Positions 29,218 through 33,342 of a stretch of DNA of 33,342 nucleotides are shown here, in pieces. The translations under genes and the position numbers were made by a program. Position 1 is the first letter of the stretch. Every line of letters begins with the position of its first letter. A model generated the notes under the pieces. The model did not search any database and was not told the origin of the DNA. It saw only the letters and a list, made by a program, of their open reading frames with translations. The DNA is from Phycisphaerae bacterium (lineage in GTDB: Bacteria; Planctomycetota; Phycisphaerae; Sedimentisphaerales; Anaerobacaceae), in the NCBI GenBank assembly GCA_026386805.1, contig JAPLMX010000015.1, positions 1-33,342 on the forward strand. The letters are read 5' to 3'.

Positions 29218-31755
29218 TTACTGCTTGATCACCTGGATGTCGTCGATGAGGAGGCGGCCGGCGCCGCCGGGGACGGTGGCCTTACGGTCGCCGACCCCGA
29301 GGTACAGTTTCTTGACCTCGGTTACGCTCACGCCGGCGAGGCTGCTGAGTGGAACCTTCCATTGGGTCCAGGCCGCCGTCAGTACCGCCGCCGGGTCGGG
29401 GTGGGTGACCACGGCCACCTGGCCGGCGCTGTCCTCAACGGCCAAGTACAGTCTCTCGGGCGTGTTGCCGATCTGCGGATCGCTCCCGATCCCGATCGTC
29501 TGCCACAGATCGAAGACGCCGCCGGTGATCGTGACGTGGGAGAATTCCGCCGTGCTGATCTTCGCGGCGTCGTGGCTGGTCACCGCCAAGCCGACGTAGA
29601 CGCTGGTCCCCATCGGGATGGTGGTGTCCGTACCCACTTGGGTCCAGGTTTTGCCGTCCATCGAGTACTCCGCCTTAAAGACGTTTTCCGTGCGCGTCAA
29701 CTTGACCCAGTAGGGCACGGCGAGACTGCCGATGTTGGTCTGGGCGCTCGTGCCGGCGGTGGCGGTGCGATAGGGGAAGGACACGCCGTTCGACGGGGTC
29801 ACGACGACCGCCGCGTGCCTGGAGTCGGCCTCGAGAGTCTCTCGGATCATCACGCCGGCCTTGGCCCAGCCGTTCGTGTTCGTCTGGCTATCGACGCGGG
29901 CCGTGATCGAGCCGTTGCCGCTGAGCTTCTTGTAGGCGAAGCGGAAGGCGTCGGCCGCGTTCCAGATGTCGTTGCCGCTGCCGCTGACGGTGAAGGCGTT
30001 ATTGCCATTGTTGGCGAAGGCGATCGGATAGCCCCGGAACCACAGGCTCAGATCCGTGACGCCGTAGCCCGTCCAGTCCTGCAGGGCGTCAAAGGTCCGC
30101 TCGGTTTCGCTGAAGTAATGCGTCGGACCGGCGTTGTGGTAGGCCAGGGGCATCGACTGCCGGCCGCCGTGAACGATCGTCTGCTCGGCAAACGGCGCCG
30201 GGTCGTTGCCCACGACGGAACCGCTGTCGTCGCCGAAGTTGTCGAGCCACGTGTCGTAGATGCGGTGATCGGCGTCGTCGTAGCTCTCGAACTCATCGAC
30301 GATGAGGCAGCCGGGGACGGTGAAGGACCAAGCGTAGCCCTTGCGGAGGGTGGTGCCGTCGGCCTTGACCTCGTCGATGCGCCAGAAATAGCTGCCGCCG
30401 CCGAACTGGACCCGCCCGGCCAGATCGAGGCTGGTGCCGGACTGGCGGCCCTGGTACAGCGGGGAGGTCGTGTCGGCGGTCTGGACGGCATCCTTGTCCT
30501 GGCCGAAGTAGACATCATGTTGGGCCGCCTGCTCGCCCGCCGACCACTGCAGGTCCGTGGCGTCGCGGATGTCCAAGTTGGCGCCCGTCGCGGGCTGCGG
30601 GGCCCAGGCAAATAGCGGGTCGCCCACCATGACCTTCCGGATCTCCTCCTCGGTCAGGGCCTTGTTGTAGACCCGCACGTCATCCATCAGGCCGAGCCAG
30701 TAATAGGCACTCCGGTAGGTCTCGCGACCGAGCATGAGAACGCCGGTCGAAACGCCGGCCACCTCGGCCGTCGCCAGCTCGCGATCCAGCTTGCCGTTGA
30801 TATAGGTCCGCAGGGCCTTGCCCTTGTCATAGACGCCCGCCACGTGGTACCAGGTGTTCGTCCGCAGGGCGGTTCCGCCCGGCGTGGTGCGGTTGAGGGT
30901 CGCGGCGTTGGCGGACGAGCGAATCTCGAACTCGGCCATGTTGTTGCTGCTGTAGACGCCGAGCTTGTAGCCGCCGGTCGCGTCATTCTGGTTGCTGGCG
31001 ATCTTCTGGTCCCGGCCGACGGCGCCCAGCCTGACCCAGGCGGCCACCGAGACGGAGTCCACGCTGGTCAGGCTGGCGTCGTTGCCGCACGTGACATAAT
31101 CGTCTGTGCCGTCGAAGGACAGGGCATCGCCCAGATAGCCGTCCACGAACTCCGGCCCGTTCATGAGCGTGCCGTAATTGTCATAGCCGGAGTAGTCGGC
31201 CGCCACGCCGCACTTCTCGTCGTCCATCTTCCACCAGCCTACCAAGCTGGGATCGGCCTTGGCGATGACCGGGCGGACGGTGAAGCTCCAGACGGGGCCG
31301 GGCACGGTGCCGCCGATGACATTCTCATCCACTCTCCAATAGTACACTTTCCCACGTTCCAGCGCGCGGGGCGTATACGAGCTCATCGTCTGCTTCTCGG
31401 CCACCTGGGCGGTTGCCGCGCCGGACTCGACGGCCGCACGATCGCTGCTGAGGTAGACATCGTGGGTCACGGCGTTCCTCCCCGCCGTCCATTCAAGAAC
31501 GGTATTGGGAGCGACGTAAGCCGCGCCGTCACTGGGACTTGGTGCCCAAGCGGGCGTCAGTGCCGCGGCCAAACTCCATGCGTCCCCGGTGAAGACCGTG
31601 CCATCCGCGTCGATCTCGTCGATTCTCCAGAAATAGGGGGTGTCCGGTTTCAAGCTTGGTGGGGAGGAATAGAACGGCTGTACGTACATCTGCTTGGCCT
31701 GGGCCAGGCCCAAGGTCAGCAGCAGGAGACTTACACAAACGGACTTCCTGCACAC
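29218..31755 (-). CDS. Secreted LamG-domain surface protein
   Basis: 845 residues if started at the GTG at 31755, which has GGAAGG about nine bases upstream and begins a signal peptide (MCRKSVCVSLLLLTLGLAQA); the frame is open to an ATG at 31827 but that adds a charged, non-signal segment. Domains: two fibronectin/Ig-like units with YFWRIDEIDADGTVF and YYWRVDENV near 25-165; a LamG jelly roll near 170-365 (LVGWWKMDD, ALSFDGTDDYVTCG, WYHVAGVYDKG, GLMDDVRVYNKALTEEEI); another YFWRIDEVKADGT unit near 370-480; a DUF1349-like beta-sandwich near 590-740 (WAKAGVMIRETL, PYWVKLTRTENVFKAEYS); and a C-terminal domain WTQWKVPLSSLAGVSV. The first WRIDE unit lacks its usual front half, suggesting an internal deletion. 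Role: probably surface carbohydrate binding. Confidence 0.85.
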   Translation of the reverse strand: MCRKSVCVSLLLLTLGLAQAKQMYVQPFYSSPPSLKPDTPYFWRIDEIDADGTVFTGDAWSLAAALTPAWAPSPSDGAAYVAPNTVLEWTAGRNAVTHDVYLSSDRAAVESGAATAQVAEKQTMSSYTPRALERGKVYYWRVDENVIGGTVPGPVWSFTVRPVIAKADPSLVGWWKMDDEKCGVAADYSGYDNYGTLMNGPEFVDGYLGDALSFDGTDDYVTCGNDASLTSVDSVSVAAWVRLGAVGRDQKIASNQNDATGGYKLGVYSSNNMAEFEIRSSANAATLNRTTPGGTALRTNTWYHVAGVYDKGKALRTYINGKLDRELATAEVAGVSTGVLMLGRETYRSAYYWLGLMDDVRVYNKALTEEEIRKVMVGDPLFAWAPQPATGANLDIRDATDLQWSAGEQAAQHDVYFGQDKDAVQTADTTSPLYQGRQSGTSLDLAGRVQFGGGSYFWRIDEVKADGTTLRKGYAWSFTVPGCLIVDEFESYDDADHRIYDTWLDNFGDDSGSVVGNDPAPFAEQTIVHGGRQSMPLAYHNAGPTHYFSETERTFDALQDWTGYGVTDLSLWFRGYPIAFANNGNNAFTVSGSGNDIWNAADAFRFAYKKLSGNGSITARVDSQTNTNGWAKAGVMIRETLEADSRHAAVVVTPSNGVSFPYRTATAGTSAQTNIGSLAVPYWVKLTRTENVFKAEYSMDGKTWTQVGTDTTIPMGTSVYVGLAVTSHDAAKISTAEFSHVTITGGVFDLWQTIGIGSDPQIGNTPERLYLAVEDSAGQVAVVTHPDPAAVLTAAWTQWKVPLSSLAGVSVTEVKKLYLGVGDRKATVPGGAGRLLIDDIQVIKQ

Positions 31756-32715
31756 CGTCGTTTTCCTTCCCCAAATGGATCGCCCTTGGCCATAGACCGC
31801 GCTATCACGGCGCCGACACACGATCACTTCTCCGACACCCTCTCATTCGACGATCTGTCCCGCCTGCTTGATCCGAATGGCCCTCCAGGCAACGCAACCG
31901 GCGTAATGGAAATGGCTGTTCGAGACTTGGGGTTCCTCCCGAGCCTGCGATTTCCATCTCGTCCATACCGCATCGGATGGCTCGCGTCAATGCTCTGGGT
32001 GGATATTCTCGGACGAAGCATATCCCGACAGACCGGGGGCATGATGCGGGGGGGGGACGCTCGCGGCGTGAGCCGTCCAGACGCCTCCTGCTTGGCGGCT
32101 CTATGGTCTCACGGGAGCCACCAAAAGCCTGCGAAGAAGAGGACAGGGGCCTTGACGGTGCCAGAAGCCCCCAGAGCGGGAACATAGAGTGGGCTGCGCC
32201 CACCGATCCATGCGAATCGAACCAATGAATAGCGAGCGCAGCCCGGCCTGGGAATTATGTCCACCGCTCCGCGTCCGTCCGAATCCAATGTCCAAGAGCC
32301 GATGATGTGCAACCAGTATCATGCAAGGTGTTTCCTCCGTTATCAATACTGTCACGAGGAGTTTCTCCCGAATTGCCGCAAAATACGTAGAAGTACGTAG
32401 GGTTTCGGGGACCACTGAGGGCAATTGCCATGAATTGTCACGACAACGACCGGCCCGGATCAGCGAAGGAAGATGAAAGGCGAACATGATCGGACCTGTA
32501 GGACTTCCGCCTTATCCTCGGAAACAGCGCTGATCCTTTCTGTCGCGTAGTGGATGAGAACAGAGCGGGTGCTGCTCTGAGTCACCGTAGCCTTGGTGTC
32601 ACCACCGCCTCGGCGTGGCGGTTATCTCGACAGCACCCATGAGGAAGGCGATTCTCGATGGGCGGATGTAGAGGGAAGGAGGCAGTTTCTCGTATCATCC
32701 CCGCCTCCTGCAAGT
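31756..32715. other. Gene-free stretch with repeat and motif remnants
   Basis: No convincing coding region on either strand: open frames here lack ribosome-binding sites and recognisable domains. It contains GTGGGCTGCGCCCAC (32189-32203), related to the palindrome at 8476-8490; a TACGTA-GAAG-TACGTA double motif (32384-32399); and the palindrome GGCAATTGCC nearby at about 32423. The rest is unassigned and may be decayed mobile DNA or a long regulatory region upstream of the LamG gene. Confidence 0.5.
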
Positions 32716-32977
32716 TCACGCGCGCGGGTGAAAGGGACGCGGATCACGTGGACACGGCCGGCCCGTAGGGGTCCGCCGCCGAATTCGGGCCACGTCGGCT
32801 TCGGTCCATCCTTTCGCCAATTCCTCTCGCCATTCTTTAACGAAGGTCTGCTTGCACCACCGCGATAGGTTCAACAACTTGCGACGCAGCCTTCTCGTCC
32901 GTGGGGACGGCGGCACTGGACCACGCGTACGGCCAGGCTCTGCGGCGCAGCTTCGCCCGCACCGGGTTCAATTCCAT
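32716..32977 (-). pseudogene. Frameshifted 3' remnant of a RAYT (REP-associated tyrosine transposase)
   Basis: Two overlapping frames together give the C-terminal third of a Y1-type REP-associated transposase. The first, from 32977, reads MELNPVRAKLRRRAWPYAWS then SAAV, matching the family hallmark YVELNPVRAGLVxxxxDYxWSS. The second, ending at 32716, reads LLNLSRWCKQTFVKEWREEL then AKGWTEADVARIRRRTPTGRP, matching the family tail (LSRW, EWREFL, IRRxTRTGRPLG). The shift falls between about 32900 and 32885. The catalytic HUH and Tyr part is missing; only a short unmatched segment lies upstream. It cannot be functional. Confidence 0.75.
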
Positions 32978-33056
32978 AAGTTGATTATCAGTCAGAATGT
33001 GAAATGTGTAGGTGCGACCCCGGTTTTTCCCCGGTTTTCCCCCGGATCGTTGAAAG

Positions 33057-33097
33057 AAAAAGCGGGGCGTCGTCTTGTGGACGAACGCCCCGCTTTT
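33057..33097 (-). terminator. Bidirectional-type intrinsic terminator
   Basis: AGCGGGGCGT (33061-33070) pairs with ACGCCCCGCT (33085-33094), with a further GTC/GAC inside and A/T runs on both sides. On the minus strand five T residues follow the stem, 45 bases after the stop of the partial LamG-type gene. Confidence 0.85.
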
Positions 33098-33141
33098 GTG
33101 TCCTCGTGCGCCCCGTGCGGCGGCGCGGTTGTCACTTCGGA

Positions 33142-33342
33142 TTACTGGGCCGGGTGGCCGTACCCGAGGTCGTCGAAGTACAGCATGCCGGCGGCGCCCG
33201 CCTTCGGGCTGGTCTTATCGCCCACGCCGAGCGTAATCTTCTGCACGGCCGTCAGGCTGACGCCCGTCAGGTCGCTGAGCGGAATCCGCCATTCGGTCCA
33301 GGCTCCTGTAGCGCTGGCCGACGGATTCGCATTGACCACGGT
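33142..33342 (-). CDS. C-terminus of a second LamG-type surface protein (partial)
   Basis: 67 codons to TAA at 33142-33144, open to the right edge. The sequence WTEWRIPLSDLTGVSLTAVQ followed by KITLGVGDK, then AGMLYFDDLGYG closely parallels the C-terminus of the 29218-31755 protein (WTQWKVPLSSLAGVSVTEVK, LYLGVGDRK, GRLLIDDIQV). It is therefore the end of a paralogous secreted protein whose main part lies outside the window. It is followed by a strong terminator. Confidence 0.8.
   Translation of the reverse strand, partial: TVVNANPSASATGAWTEWRIPLSDLTGVSLTAVQKITLGVGDKTSPKAGAAGMLYFDDLGYGHPAQ

Noticed and set aside
29110..30615. 501-codon plus-strand frame opposite the LamG gene
   Set aside because: Composition and lack of motifs mark it as a shadow of the LamG coding strand.
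32593..32868. 91-codon plus-strand frame
   Set aside because: It is antisense to the RAYT remnant and Pro/Arg-rich from GC bias; no RBS.

Overview
The window looks like a chromosome segment of a Planctomycetota bacterium, probably from the Phycisphaerae/Sedimentisphaerales side. The basis is a DUF1549/DUF1553 + DUF1501 + PPC-domain gene trio, ECF sigma factors fused to membrane and extracytoplasmic domains, tandem secreted leucine-rich-repeat (LRR) proteins sharing a VLHFP-type N-terminal domain, LamG-type surface proteins, high GC and many short palindromic intergenic repeats. No database search was possible; all family assignments are by motif reading.

Layout. (1) 1-1762: the first codons of a minus-strand gene with an unusual nested inverted-repeat leader, then purD, which appears lower in GC than the rest. 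(2) 1873-5144, minus strand: a secreted NodB-like polysaccharide deacetylase, a 48-residue His-rich lipoprotein, and a large secreted protein of unknown function. (3) 5299-10756, plus strand: DUF1549/DUF1553, DUF1501 (Tat) and PPC-domain genes, tightly coupled and closed by a hairpin. (4) 10898-13024: a scarred locus in which an AbiEi/AbiEii type IV toxin-antitoxin pair sits between a truncated KaiC-like gene and the last 26 codons of a Fis-type HTH protein. (5) 13108-20977, minus strand: an operon of a membrane-anchored ECF sigma factor followed by three paralogous secreted LRR proteins. (6) 21071-24416, plus strand: IS21-like end sequence, a 5'-truncated hydG-like gene, hydE, a stand-alone receiver protein and a Pal/OmpA-like lipoprotein with a good terminator. 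(7) 24937-29085: a 1382-residue ECF sigma factor fused through membrane segments to a long chain of carboxypeptidase-regulatory-like beta-sandwich domains. (8) 29218-33342: a LamG surface protein, a mostly gene-free stretch holding a frameshifted RAYT (REP-associated tyrosine transposase) remnant, and the C-terminus of a second LamG-type protein.

Two themes stand out. First, two different membrane-tethered sigma factors lie close together. One heads an operon of three tandem secreted LRR proteins, and the other carries its own extracytoplasmic rod; this suggests envelope-to-transcription signalling without a classical anti-sigma factor. Second, short palindromic elements of several families have repeatedly entered genes or gene edges while keeping the reading frame: inside the NodB gene, in the N-termini of the DUF1549, PPC and LRR genes, and at the C-termini of LRR and hydE. 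A relic of a RAYT, the transposase type known to be linked to REP palindromes, lies in the same window.
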